A stretch of DNA of 64,000 nt, taken from the NCBI RefSeq assembly GCF_001767255.1, contig NZ_CP017639.1, positions 2,107,233-2,171,232 on the forward strand, in the 5' to 3' direction. Shown piece after piece: positions 44,402-54,119 of this stretch. The translations under genes and the position numbers were made by a program. Below the pieces are notes generated by a model. That model did not search any database, had not been told where the DNA came from, and saw nothing but the letters and a program-made list of their open reading frames with translations. Source of the stretch: Corynebacterium sp. NML98-0116 (lineage in GTDB: Bacteria > Actinomycetota > Actinomycetes > Mycobacteriales > Mycobacteriaceae). Position 1 is the stretch's first letter. The number at the start of each line of letters is the position of its first letter.

Positions 44402-45927
44402 GTGCGGACGCAATCCTCCCAGTCTTCGTCGCCCTGCCGCTGATCATGGCGGCAGTGACGACGCTCAGTCCCTGGAAACGCGGCAACGACGCCCTGGGCC
44501 TGATCATCCCCGCCATCAACCTCGGCATGGCCATCTGGTTGTACGGCTACACCGCCGAACACGGCACGATTGCCCACGTCATCGGCCTGTACCAGGGCGG
44601 CGTCGGCATCTCCTTTGCTGCCGACCAGTTCTCAGCCATCATGCTGATCACCACCATGATCGTGGCGCTGACCTCCAACTGGTTCGCCAGCGTCGCCGGC
44701 GAGACTCAGGCGCGCTACTTCACGCCGCTGACCCTGGTGCTCATCACTGGTGTCTCCGGCGCGCTGCTCACCGCGGATCTGTTCAACTTCTTCGTCATGA
44801 TCGAGGTCATGCTGCTGCCGTCCTATGGCCTCATCGCCATGACCGGCACCCGCAACCGCCTGCTGTCCGCCCGCACGTTCGTGCTGGTGAACCTGGCGGC
44901 ATCGACACTGCTCGTGATGGGCGTGGGCTACATCTACGGTGTGGCCGGCGCCGTCAACATCGCCGCCCTGCGCGGTGCCGCGGCCGGCAACGGCCCGATC
45001 ACCGTGGCCACCGGCCTGGTCGTCATCGCCATCGCCGCCAAGGCCGGCGTCTTCCCGGTCCATACCTGGCTGCCACGCACCTACCCCTCCACCAGTGCCG
45101 CCGTCATGGGCCTGTTCTCCGGCCTGCACACCAAGGTGGCCGTCTACATGCTCTTCCGCATCTGGGTGGTCATCTTCGACATGGACGCGCGCTGGAACGC
45201 ACTGATCATCGTCATCATGGTGATCTCCATGCTCATCGGTGGCTTCGCCGGCCTTGCCGAGCACACCATGCGCCGCGTCCTGGGCTACCAGATGGTCAAC
45301 GGCATGCCGTTCATCCTCATCATGCTGGCCTTTACTAACGACGACGCCCGCTACGCGCTTGCCGCCGGCCTCATGTACACGCTGCATCACATGATCACCA
45401 TCGCAGCACTCGTGCTCAACGTCGGTGCCATCGAGGAAACCTACGGCACCGGCACCATCTCGAAGCTGTCCGGCCTCGCACGCCGCGACCCGCTCACCTC
45501 CGCGGTCTTCGTCGCCGGCGCGTTCTCCATCGTCGGCTTCCCGCCGTTCTCCGGCCTCTTCGGCAAGGTCACCATCGTGCTCGCCGCCGCTACACCCGGC
45601 GACTGGCGCTCCTGGGTGGCAATCACCACCATCATCATCGCGTCCTTCGGTGCGTTGCTGTCCATGATGCGCGTCTGGAAGCGCGTCTTCTGGGGCCGCC
45701 CAATGCAGCACTACCCGAAGGCCCTCAACGTCCGCGCGAAGCTGCTCGCACCGTCCGCACTGCTCATGTTCATGTCCCTCGGCATGTTCATCGGCGCCGG
45801 CCCACTCTGGGCAGCCAGCACCGCGGCCGTCGACAGTCTTCTCGACGTCGACTCCTACACCACCGCCGTCCTCGGCGACGACGCCATCGGCATCCCCGAT
45901 GTGGACACCCTCCAAGGAGGTAACTAA
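44398..45927 (+). CDS. mrpD: Mrp Na+/H+ antiporter subunit D
   Basis: This 509-residue NuoM/N-like antiporter core protein has about fourteen membrane helices. Hallmark segments are FNFFVMIEVMLLPSYGLIAM (with a conserved Glu in helix 5), AGVFPVHTWLPRTYPSTSAA and LHTKVAVYMLFRIW (with a conserved Lys). It starts by 4-bp overlap with mrpC, with GGAAGGAGC upstream. Confidence 0.94.
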   Translation: MSADAILPVFVALPLIMAAVTTLSPWKRGNDALGLIIPAINLGMAIWLYGYTAEHGTIAHVIGLYQGGVGISFAADQFSAIMLITTMIVALTSNWFASVAGETQARYFTPLTLVLITGVSGALLTADLFNFFVMIEVMLLPSYGLIAMTGTRNRLLSARTFVLVNLAASTLLVMGVGYIYGVAGAVNIAALRGAAAGNGPITVATGLVVIAIAAKAGVFPVHTWLPRTYPSTSAAVMGLFSGLHTKVAVYMLFRIWVVIFDMDARWNALIIVIMVISMLIGGFAGLAEHTMRRVLGYQMVNGMPFILIMLAFTNDDARYALAAGLMYTLHHMITIAALVLNVGAIEETYGTGTISKLSGLARRDPLTSAVFVAGAFSIVGFPPFSGLFGKVTIVLAAATPGDWRSWVAITTIIIASFGALLSMMRVWKRVFWGRPMQHYPKALNVRAKLLAPSALLMFMSLGMFIGAGPLWAASTAAVDSLLDVDSYTTAVLGDDAIGIPDVDTLQGGN

Positions 45928-45929
45928 CC

Positions 45930-46367
45930 ATGCTGCAACGCTTCGCACACGGCGTGGGCTACACCGCCTGGCTCATCAAAGAAATCTTCGCCTCCGGCTT
46001 CAGCGCGGCCGCGGCCGCGTTCAAACCCAACACTGGGCTGGACCCGATCATCATCTACTACCCGCTGCGCCTGACCACCGACTGGCAGATCTTCTGGTAC
46101 TCCACCTCCATCACCGTCACCCCGGGCACCCTGTCCCTTGGACTGCGCTACCCCGCCCAGGAAGACGGCCCGATCGTGTTGCTGGTGCAGGCCGCGTTCG
46201 GCAGCGACCCTTTGGAGCAGATCGCTGGCCTCATCGACATGGAAGAGCGCATCAACCCGGCAGTCAAAGCCACCCCGTTGGACCCAGCAACCATCGGGTG
46301 GGACCCCTACGTGGACCTCGGCGACCCCGACGACCACACCCTGCCACCAGCGGAAAGGATGGACTAG
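45930..46367 (+). CDS. mrpE: Mrp Na+/H+ antiporter subunit E
   Basis: This 145-residue MnhE-family subunit has YTAWLIKEIFASGFSAAAAA near the start and FWYSTSITVTPGTLSLGLR, the family signature, in the middle. A hydrophilic C-terminus follows. AAGGAGG lies 8 nt before the ATG, which is 2 nt after the mrpD stop. Confidence 0.9.
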   Translation: MLQRFAHGVGYTAWLIKEIFASGFSAAAAAFKPNTGLDPIIIYYPLRLTTDWQIFWYSTSITVTPGTLSLGLRYPAQEDGPIVLLVQAAFGSDPLEQIAGLIDMEERINPAVKATPLDPATIGWDPYVDLGDPDDHTLPPAERMD

Positions 46368-46370
46368 AAC

Positions 46371-46637
46371 ATGTTTGAAATGATCCTCATGGGCTGCGTC
46401 ATCGTCATGGCGCTCAGCCTGCTCGTCGGCCTCGCTGGTCTGATCCTGGTCAAGGACGAGCTTTCCCGCGCCGTCATGGCCGACCTCATTTTCTACGCCA
46501 TGGTCACCATCTTCCTCGTCTGGTCCATCTGGACCCAGACCATGATCGGCTACGAAATCGCCATCCTCGCAGGCCTCGTCTGTGGCGTTATCCCGACCAT
46601 CTCCATGGCCCGCATCATCACGAGAGGACGCCGCTAA
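46371..46637 (+). CDS. mrpF: Mrp Na+/H+ antiporter subunit F
   Basis: This 88-residue three-helix protein is typical of MnhF (VIVMALSLLVGLAGLILVKD, RAVMADLIFYAMVTIFLVWS, IAILAGLVCGVIPTISMAR). It is within the Mrp operon, 3 bp after mrpE, and its stop overlaps the mrpG start (TAATG). Confidence 0.9.
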   Translation: MFEMILMGCVIVMALSLLVGLAGLILVKDELSRAVMADLIFYAMVTIFLVWSIWTQTMIGYEIAILAGLVCGVIPTISMARIITRGRR

Positions 46638-46981
46638 TGACCATCATCGAAATCATCGTCGCAGCGCTCGTCATCGTGGCCACCCTACTGGTGGTCGCCA
46701 CCGCGCTCCTGCAGCTGCGCGCCCCCGACGCACTAACCCGCGCGAACCTACTCGGCCCAACCGTCTGCCTGGCCTTTCCGATCCTGGTCGTTGCCAAGCT
46801 GATCTGGTCCTGGTCCACCACCGGCTTCGACCTCAATGACTTCCTCCGCGCCATCATCGCCATCGCCGGCGTATGGATCGTCGGCTCCGTCGGCTCCTTC
46901 ATCATGGGCCGCACCCTCTACGGCGTGACCGTCTCCGATAAGCGCGACCGGCACCCGAACCGGCCGAACTACCGGATTTAG
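46637..46981 (+). CDS. mrpG: Mrp Na+/H+ antiporter subunit G
   Basis: This 114-residue MnhG-family protein has three membrane helices and the ALLQLRAPDALTRANLLGPT segment that marks the family. It is the last gene of the operon. A terminator lies about 185 bp downstream, shared with the convergent katA. Confidence 0.9.
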   Translation: MTIIEIIVAALVIVATLLVVATALLQLRAPDALTRANLLGPTVCLAFPILVVAKLIWSWSTTGFDLNDFLRAIIAIAGVWIVGSVGSFIMGRTLYGVTVSDKRDRHPNRPNYRI

Positions 46982-47164
46982 GTCTGGTTTTGGGGTTTGC
47001 TGGCGCCCAAAACCATTCATAGCGTGGGCTTAAAGGAGTGCAATGCAGGTCGCGCATTTTCACCCGCCCGAGCCGATTTCCGGCGACCAGCATCGCACTC
47101 CATTAACACCTCGACACGAACAAAACGCTCGGGGTGGCGCCGTGTCTGTACCCCACAAACACCA

Positions 47165-47199
47165 AACCCGCCGGGACGTCACCGTCCTGGCGGGTTTTT
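47165..47199 (+). terminator. Bidirectional terminator between mrpG and katA
   Basis: AACCCGCCGGGACG / CGTCCTGGCGGGTT with a short loop is followed by TTTTT on the plus strand, and preceded by an A-containing tract that can serve katA on the minus strand. The 183 bp before it hold no convincing gene. Confidence 0.75.
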
Positions 47200-47225
47200 A
47201 GGTGTGAGCGTTCAGGGCTTAAGCG

Positions 47226-48785
47226 CTACTTCTGCTGCGCTGCGCGCTTAGCGGCGAAGGATTCGCGGACCTTGGTTTCCAGGTCAGCGTCGACCTTGCC
47301 CCAGTATTCGTAGACGCGCTCCTCGATCTCCTTGTTGGTGATCGCCATCATCTTGTTCGTGATGTTGTGCACGAAGCGTTCCTTGGCGGCGTCGTCGAAG
47401 ACGTCGCGGTAGAGGGTGCCGGCTTGGCCGAAGTCGTCATCCTCAGCGTGCTTGACGTAGGCGGCGCGCACCAGGTCGGTGCCCTCCGGATCCGGGTTGA
47501 CGTACAGGTTCTCGGCGAGGCCGAGGTCCTGGCCGCTGGCGGAGGTTTCGCCGTCGTCGAGGTAGCCGGCGCCCTTCTCGTAGGAGTTCGGGCTGTAGTT
47601 TGGTTCGTTCTCTTCGTTGAAGAAGTATGCCATGGAGCCGCGCTCTGCGTAGGTGTTCACCTCGTTGATCGGGCGGTTGACCGGCAGATCCTTGTAGTTG
47701 GCGCCGATGCGGTAGCGCTGCTGGTCAGCGTACGCAAAGACGCGGGCCTGAAGCATGCGGTCTGGGGACAGGCCGACACCTGGGACCAAGTTGGCTGGGT
47801 CGAGTGCCAGCTGCTCGATCTGTGCGTGGAAGTTCTTCGGGTTGCGGTTGAGGACGAAGTAGCCGACGTCGATAAGCGGGTAGTCCTTCTGCGACCACGT
47901 CTTGGTGAGGTCGAACGGGTTGAAGCGGTAGTCTTTCGCTTCCTCGAACGGCATGATCTGGACCTTGACGTCCCAGATTGGGTAGTCCCCCTCCTTGATG
48001 GCATTGAAGAGGTCCTCGCGCTGGAAGTCCGGGTCCGTGCCGGCCTTCTCGGTGGCTTCTTCGTCGGTGAAGCATTCCCAGCCCTGGCGGGTCTTGAAGT
48101 GGTACTTGACCCAAACTGGGGTGCCTTCCTCGTTGATCCACTGGAAGGTGTGGGAGCCGAATCCGTCCTGGTGACGGGAGGTCTTCGGAGTGCCGCGGTC
48201 GCCGAGTAGGTAGGTCACCTGGTGGGCGGATTCAGGGGTGCGGGTCCAGAAGTCCCACTGCATCTCGTCATCGCGCAGGCCGGAGTTCGGCTGGCGCTTC
48301 TGGGAGTGGATGAAGTCCGGGAACTTGATGCCGTCGCGCAGGAAGAACGTCGGGGTGTTATTGCCGACAATGTCATAGTTGCCGTCTTCGGTGTAGAAGC
48401 GCAGTGCGAAACCGTGAACGTCACGCCAAGTGTCTGGGGAGCCTGCCTCACCAGCAACGGTGGAGAAGCGTGCAGCCATCGGGGTGACGGTGCCAGGCTG
48501 GAAGAGCTTCGCCTTCGTGTACTTGGACACGTCCTCGGTGATGTGCAGCTCACCGAATGCTCCGTGGCCCTTCGCGTGTGGAATACGTTCGGGGACATTC
48601 TCGCGGTTGAAGTGCGCAAGCTTCTCGATGAGGTGAATGTCATCCAGGACATTCGCGCCCTGACGGCCCTGCGTAACACTCACGTTTTCCGATGGGACGG
48701 GCTGGCCACTGAGCTGGGTGGTTTGACCCTTGCCCGCTGGACGTTCGCCGTTCGAAAGGATGTGGTCTACGTTCTTCTCTGCCAT
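47226..48785 (-). CDS. katA: Monofunctional haem catalase
   Basis: This 519-residue catalase destroys H2O2. The distal His is in ERIPHAKGHGAFG (His70), the distal Asn in IVGNNTPTFF, and the proximal haem-ligand Tyr in RVFAYADQQRYRIG (about 350). The length fits small-subunit clade enzymes with a short C-terminal extension. AAGGAGGG lies 7 nt before the ATG. Divergent from sigC, as in C. glutamicum. Confidence 0.96.
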   Translation of the reverse strand: MAEKNVDHILSNGERPAGKGQTTQLSGQPVPSENVSVTQGRQGANVLDDIHLIEKLAHFNRENVPERIPHAKGHGAFGELHITEDVSKYTKAKLFQPGTVTPMAARFSTVAGEAGSPDTWRDVHGFALRFYTEDGNYDIVGNNTPTFFLRDGIKFPDFIHSQKRQPNSGLRDDEMQWDFWTRTPESAHQVTYLLGDRGTPKTSRHQDGFGSHTFQWINEEGTPVWVKYHFKTRQGWECFTDEEATEKAGTDPDFQREDLFNAIKEGDYPIWDVKVQIMPFEEAKDYRFNPFDLTKTWSQKDYPLIDVGYFVLNRNPKNFHAQIEQLALDPANLVPGVGLSPDRMLQARVFAYADQQRYRIGANYKDLPVNRPINEVNTYAERGSMAYFFNEENEPNYSPNSYEKGAGYLDDGETSASGQDLGLAENLYVNPDPEGTDLVRAAYVKHAEDDDFGQAGTLYRDVFDDAAKERFVHNITNKMMAITNKEIEERVYEYWGKVDADLETKVRESFAAKRAAQQK

Positions 48786-48820
48786 TGTTAGGCCCTCCTT
48801 ATTGTTAGGGTTCGATTTAT

Positions 48821-48849
48821 ACAGTACGCGAATATCAGAGTGGCATCAA
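48821..48849 (-). promoter_or_regulatory. katA promoter
   Basis: On the minus strand TTGATG (complement of 48844-48849) and TACTGT (complement of 48821-48826) are separated by exactly 17 bp. The transcript would start about 25-30 nt before the katA ATG. This is a good housekeeping-type promoter. Confidence 0.65.
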
Positions 48850-48881
48850 GGGTTTTTCCAATACTGGTACCCTTTTTATTC

Positions 48882-49427
48882 GTGAACAGCAGCGATAGCC
48901 AGTACGTCACCGACCTCGCCCTCCGGGCAGGTCGGGGCGACAAAGCTGCCCTCACCGACTTCATCGCCGCCACCCAGGACGACGTCTGGCGCCTCCTCGC
49001 CCACCTCGCAGGACACGACGCCGCCGACGACCTCACCCAAGAAACCTACCTGCGCGCCCTCGGCGCCCTCCCGCGCTTCGCCGGCCGCTCCACCGCCCGC
49101 ACGTGGCTCCTCTCCATCGCGCGCCGCACCTGGATCGACTCCGTGCGCCACGACCGCAGTCGCCCGCGCGCCACCAACAGTGACTACGACGACGTCGCCA
49201 ACCAACAGCCCAGCACTGACGACCCCAACCTGTGGCCCGAAGTTATCGACGCCCACAACCTCCTCAACGAACTCGCCCCCGACAGGCGCGAAGCCATCGT
49301 CCTCACGCAAGTGCTCGGTTACAGCTACGAGGAAGCCGCCAAAATCGCTGGCGTGCGCATCGGGACCATCCGCTCCCGCGTCGCCCGCGCACGAAAAGAC
49401 ATCATGCGACTTACGGAACAGACCTAG
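48882..49427 (+). CDS. sigC: ECF sigma factor SigC
   Basis: This 181-residue extracytoplasmic-function sigma factor has region 2 at about 10-75 (DDLTQETYLRALGALPRF) and region 4 at about 125-175 (VLGYSYEEAAKIAGVRIGTI then RSRVARARKD). No anti-sigma gene is adjacent. In C. glutamicum SigC lies beside katA and responds to impaired electron transport, inducing cytochrome bd genes. The GTG at 48882 follows a TACCCT -10 box (48868-48873) by 8 nt. Confidence 0.88.
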   Translation: MNSSDSQYVTDLALRAGRGDKAALTDFIAATQDDVWRLLAHLAGHDAADDLTQETYLRALGALPRFAGRSTARTWLLSIARRTWIDSVRHDRSRPRATNSDYDDVANQQPSTDDPNLWPEVIDAHNLLNELAPDRREAIVLTQVLGYSYEEAAKIAGVRIGTIRSRVARARKDIMRLTEQT

Positions 49428-49580
49428 CTCATTACCCCCTTTTCGTTTATTGCACAGCAGGCCCTCGAAGACCTTGACATCGCGCTTTCACAACCCCACT
49501 CGAGCAGCGTCGACATTGTCGTCGATGGGTCCCAGCAGCCGATACGCATTCCACGATCCGCTGCCTCTGCACTACGCGAA

Positions 49581-49817
49581 GTGCTCGCCAACGAGGCGGA
49601 GGGCAGGCCGGTTGAAATTGTTCCGGCACAAAAAGAGCTCACCACCCAGCAGGCGGCGGACCTCCTCCACGTGTCCAGACCTCACGTCGTGAAGCTCATC
49701 GACACCGGCCAATTAGCCGGCCACAAAGTCGGGGCGCACCGGCGCCTCTACGCCGACGACGTCTTCGCATTCAAACGCAAAAGGGACGCAGCGCAGCGCG
49801 CCAACACGGACGAATGA
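49581..49817 (+). CDS. Orphan HTH antitoxin-like protein (start uncertain)
   Basis: The C-terminal part has an excisionase-type helix-turn-helix (TTQQAADLLHVSRPHVVKLI, then HKVGAHRRLYADDV), as in antitoxins of PIN-domain toxins. From the GTG at 49581 the protein has 78 residues. Protein-like sequence continues in frame upstream to about 49449 (QQALEDLDIALSQPHSSSVD) and would complete the usual N-terminal domain, but no ATG, GTG or TTG exists between the sigC stop and 49581. The gene may have lost its start or use ATT. No PIN toxin gene follows. Confidence 0.6.
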   Translation: MLANEAEGRPVEIVPAQKELTTQQAADLLHVSRPHVVKLIDTGQLAGHKVGAHRRLYADDVFAFKRKRDAAQRANTDE

Positions 49818-49889
49818 TCCACCTGGAACCAAACCAAAAAGGTTCCGAATTCACCGACCAGGCCCAACCCATCAACTACACTGCCTTTT

Positions 49890-51164
49890 ATGATTCGAAA
49901 CGCAATAGCGATCTCCTTTGCCTTCATCGGCATCGTTGTCGGCGCCGGGTTTGCGTCCGGGCAGGAAGCGATGCAGTACTTTGTAGCCTTCGGCACGCAA
50001 GGCATTTGGGGAGCACTCTTGAGCTCGGCCCTGATGCTGGTCGGCGGTATCTCCATCCTCCAGCTTGGCTCCTACTTCCAGGCGACTGAACACATGGAAG
50101 TGCTCGGTAACATCACTGGCAAGGTCATGGGCTGGGTTCTGGACATCTCGACCATCATCACGCTGTTCTCCATCGGGTTCATCATGTTCGCAGGTGCGGG
50201 CGCCAACCTGAACCAGCAGTTCGGTATCCCGGTCTGGATCGGTGCGGTCATCATGCTGGCAATGGTGCTCGGCGTTGGCATGCTGGACGTCAATAAGGTG
50301 ACCAGTGCAATCGGCATCCTCACCCCATTCCTCCTGATCTTCGTGATCGGCGGCTGCACCTGGACCATCGTCAACGCGCAGCCAGACTGGGATAGCATCA
50401 ACATCGCAGCCCAGGACGTCGCAACCGAGCTGCCAAACTGGTGGATCGCCGCACTGAACTACACCGGCCTGAACTTCATCTGCGTTGTGTCCATGGCGGT
50501 CGTCATCGGCGGCAACTACCTCGACCCGCGCGAAACCGGCCTCGGCGGCCTCTTCGGCGGCATTGCCTACCTCGCGATGCTGCTCCTGCTCGGCATGGGC
50601 CTCATGGTCAGCATCAGCGACGTCAACGGCCACGACATGCCGATGCTCACCCTCATCAACAACATCAACCCAACACTCGGCCTCATCATGACGTTCGTGA
50701 TCTTCGGCATGATTTTCGCCACCTCGTTGGGCATGTTCTACGCCCTGGGCAAGCGCCTGGCGCGCGGTCGCCAGCAGAAGTTCCGCGTCATCTACATCTC
50801 CGCGTGCCTGATCGGGTTCGTCCTATCTTTCGTCGGCTTCAAGGACCTCATCTCGTTCGTCTACCCGATCCTGGGCTACCTGGGCCTGGTACTCATCGTC
50901 GTGGTCACATCAGCCCGCATCCGCGGCTCGGAAACCCTGCGCCACGAAGGCAGCCTGCGACGCCGCGCCCTCGAGCTCATGAAGGACAAACTCGATCCGC
51001 GCGTGAAGTTCACCCGCCACGACCAGCGCGAGCTGGACAAGATTACCGAGAAGTCCGTCATGGAAAATAAGGACTTCAAGGAAGCCATGATCGAAGAGGC
51101 CGAGCAGGCCCTCGAAGCGGAAGAAGTCCTCGAGACGGAAGAGGCTGAGAGCCAGGCTAAATAA
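49890..51164 (+). CDS. YkvI-type membrane transporter
   Basis: This 424-residue protein has ten or so membrane helices in an APC/LeuT-like arrangement, starting ISFAFIGIVVGAGFASGQEA, the unwound-helix-1 glycine signature of the YkvI family. It ends with a 75-residue charged cytosolic tail rich in Glu (EEAEQALEAEEVLETEEAES). The substrate is unknown. A TACACT -10 box (49877-49882) ends 7 nt before the ATG. Confidence 0.82.
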   Translation: MIRNAIAISFAFIGIVVGAGFASGQEAMQYFVAFGTQGIWGALLSSALMLVGGISILQLGSYFQATEHMEVLGNITGKVMGWVLDISTIITLFSIGFIMFAGAGANLNQQFGIPVWIGAVIMLAMVLGVGMLDVNKVTSAIGILTPFLLIFVIGGCTWTIVNAQPDWDSINIAAQDVATELPNWWIAALNYTGLNFICVVSMAVVIGGNYLDPRETGLGGLFGGIAYLAMLLLLGMGLMVSISDVNGHDMPMLTLINNINPTLGLIMTFVIFGMIFATSLGMFYALGKRLARGRQQKFRVIYISACLIGFVLSFVGFKDLISFVYPILGYLGLVLIVVVTSARIRGSETLRHEGSLRRRALELMKDKLDPRVKFTRHDQRELDKITEKSVMENKDFKEAMIEEAEQALEAEEVLETEEAESQAK

Positions 51165-51178
51165 TCCTGCCCAGCCAA

Positions 51179-51515
51179 GTGCCAAGGGACGCAAGATGCG
51201 TGCTTTGGCACTTTTTCTTTGGCTCATACAAGGGTGAGCGCACCAGATTCCTGTTTTTCGGAGAGGAGTCGGAACGTTTCCCCAGGTCGTAGGCAGTACT
51301 TGATGGAATGTGGTGTCCCCACCACCCGGTCCGACACCAAATTCCCGCTTTCAGGAGCAGCCCTGAGCGTTTCCCCAGGTCGTTGATTCTGCATGGGCGA
51401 ATTTGGTGTGCACCCAGAGAGGCCTAGTGCCAAAGGACGCAACCGGTTTTGGTGCAGCCATTCAACACTGCAGGTCAGCAATGTGCTAGATGTTTTCCGG
51501 TGCGTCCATTGGCAC
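51179..51515 (-). repeat. Repeat locus F: 275-bp element plus a minimal type II hairpin
   Basis: Read on the minus strand: type II (51515-51427, 89 bp), 18-bp spacer, type I (51408-51335, 74 bp), 19-bp spacer, type I (51315-51241, 75 bp). A 29-bp gap leads to a 33-bp mini type II (51211-51179) that is almost only the two arms. The mini unit, read on the plus strand, is a hairpin followed by TTTTTC directly after the YkvI gene and can act as its terminator. Confidence 0.83.
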
Positions 51516-51611
51516 TGGCTACCTAGCAACCACACCTCAAACCCAGGATCCAAGAAAGTATTGGGGCATTTCCCCTAGTCACGGACCGGCCTGCCCCAAA
51601 AGCCGAAGCAG

Positions 51612-51650
51612 AAAAGCGGTCCCGCCAGGGAACAAACCCCAGGGGACCGC
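51612..51650 (-). terminator. Rho-independent terminator of lysC-asd
   Basis: On the minus strand GCGGTCCC ... GGGACCGC is followed by TTTTC, about 40 nt after the asd stop. Confidence 0.8.
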
Positions 51651-51678
51651 CCTCAAGCGCCCTCAAGCGCCCTCAAGA
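51651..51678. repeat. Short tandem repeat CCTCAAGCGC
   Basis: Two exact copies and a partial third copy of a 10-bp unit lie between the asd stop and its terminator. Confidence 0.7.
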
Positions 51679-51688
51679 AGCCAGAAAG

Positions 51689-52738
<1,050 letters not shown>

Positions 52739-53257
52739 TTAGCGTCCGGTGCCAGCGTAGACGATGGCTGGTTCGTCGCCGCCGAGTTCGAACTTGTCGT
52801 GGATAGCGCGGGTGGCTTCCTCGAGGTCGATTTCGCGCACCACGGCGGTGATGCGGATTTCGGAGGTGGTGATCATGTCGATGTTCACGCCGGCGTCGCG
52901 AAGTGCTTCGGTGAAGTCGGCGGTGACGCCCGGGTGGGTCTTCATGCCTGCACCGATGAGGGACACCTTGCCGATCTGGTCGTTGTAGGTGATGTTGTCC
53001 CAGCCTTCTTTCGCCTGGAGGGCCTTGAGCAGTTCCATGGCGCGGGGGCCGTCGGCAATTGGGAGGGTGAAGGTGATGTCGGTGGTCAGGTTGTGGAGGC
53101 TGGAGATGTTCTGCAGCACCATGTCGATGTTGATCTCATTGTCGGCGAGGACGCGGAACACCTTGGCGGCCTCCCCTGGCAGGTCCTTGACGCCGAGGAT
53201 GGTGATTTTCGCTTCGGAGGCGTCGGTGGCAACGCCGGACAGTACTGCTTCTTCCAT
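52739..53257 (-). CDS. lysC: Aspartokinase beta subunit (internal in-frame start)
   Basis: An internal ATG in lysC at 53257 begins [12 protein letters not shown] and is preceded by GGAGG (complement of 53266-53270) at 8 nt. It would give a 172-residue protein consisting of the ACT regulatory domains. C. glutamicum makes such a beta subunit from an equivalent internal start, and the enzyme is alpha2beta2. Confidence 0.75.
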   Translation of the reverse strand: MEEAVLSGVATDASEAKITILGVKDLPGEAAKVFRVLADNEINIDMVLQNISSLHNLTTDITFTLPIADGPRAMELLKALQAKEGWDNITYNDQIGKVSLIGAGMKTHPGVTADFTEALRDAGVNIDMITTSEIRITAVVREIDLEEATRAIHDKFELGGDEPAIVYAGTGR

Positions 53258-54004
53258 GGGGATATCCTCCAATGCTCCGGCGACGAGGGTGCCGGGATCG
53301 TTGCTGTATGACGAACGCACCCGCATGGGTACGTTGAATGCGCGCGCATATTCCACACTGCGCAGCACAAGGATTTTCGAGCCGGACGCGGCGAGCTCAA
53401 GCATCTCTTCGAAGCAGAGCTTGTCGAGTTTGCGGGCATCGTGGACGATGCGTGGGTCGGCGGTGTAGACGCCGTCGACGTCCGAGTAAATTTCGCACTC
53501 GTCGGCGCCGAGGGCGGCGGCGAGGGCGACGGCGGTGGTGTCGGACCCGCCGCGGCCGAGGGTGGTGACGTCCTTGGTGTCACGGTTGACGCCCTGGAAG
53601 CCGGCGACGATGGCGATGCGGCCGGCGTCGATAGCTTCTTGGACGCGGCCCGGCGTCACCTCAATAATGCGGGCGTTGCCGTGGCGCTCGGTGGTGATGA
53701 CGCCCGCCTGCGAGCCGGTGAAGGACTGCACATCAGCGCCGAAGGATGCGACCGCCATCGCGACCAGCGAGTTCGAGATGCGCTCGCCTGCGGTGAGCAG
53801 CATGTCCATCTCGCGGGCTGGCGGCGTTGGGTTGACGCGGGCGGCGAGGTCCAGCAGCTCGTCGGTGGTGTCGCCCATTGCGGAACACACCACCACGACA
53901 TCGTGCCCCTGCTTCTTAGTGGCAACGATGCGTTCAGCAACCGCGCGTATGCGGTCGGCGCTTTCGAGGGACGAGCCCCCGTATTTCTGCACGATCAATG
54001 CCAT
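52739..54004 (-). CDS. lysC: Aspartokinase, alpha subunit
   Basis: It phosphorylates aspartate, the first step of the aspartate amino-acid family. The 421-residue protein has [13 protein letters not shown] at the N-terminus and the [20 protein letters not shown] segment. Two C-terminal ACT domains (from about 265) carry the Lys/Thr feedback site. Length equals C. glutamicum LysC-alpha. The ATG at 54004 is used; the longer ORF start would precede the conserved N-terminus by 22 codons. Confidence 0.96.
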   Translation of the reverse strand: MALIVQKYGGSSLESADRIRAVAERIVATKKQGHDVVVVCSAMGDTTDELLDLAARVNPTPPAREMDMLLTAGERISNSLVAMAVASFGADVQSFTGSQAGVITTERHGNARIIEVTPGRVQEAIDAGRIAIVAGFQGVNRDTKDVTTLGRGGSDTTAVALAAALGADECEIYSDVDGVYTADPRIVHDARKLDKLCFEEMLELAASGSKILVLRSVEYARAFNVPMRVRSSYSNDPGTLVAGALEDIPMEEAVLSGVATDASEAKITILGVKDLPGEAAKVFRVLADNEINIDMVLQNISSLHNLTTDITFTLPIADGPRAMELLKALQAKEGWDNITYNDQIGKVSLIGAGMKTHPGVTADFTEALRDAGVNIDMITTSEIRITAVVREIDLEEATRAIHDKFELGGDEPAIVYAGTGR

Positions 54005-54119
54005 GGTAGAACCTTCCATCGGTGTAAAAACTGTCGCGTGAAAATCCGCACTATAAGAATAGCGTCCCAAAAACGACTATGGGGCGACATGGCACAGAAA
54101 ATTAGTATTATCGTTGACC

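Noticed and set aside
47043..47201. 52-codon ORF with AAAGGAG four bases before its ATG, between mrpG and katA
   Set aside because: It runs through the bidirectional terminator, the spacing to the ribosome site is short, and the product (His/Pro/Arg-rich) resembles no family. It could be checked by ribosome profiling.
49814..50089. 91-codon ORF overlapping the YkvI gene
   Set aside because: Most of it is an out-of-frame reading of the transporter, and no start signal is evident.
51179..51515. Regular repeat/spacer array resembling CRISPR
   Set aside because: Units are 74-89 bp with variable interiors, spacers are only 18-19 bp and partly conserved, at most three full units occur per locus, and no cas genes are present.
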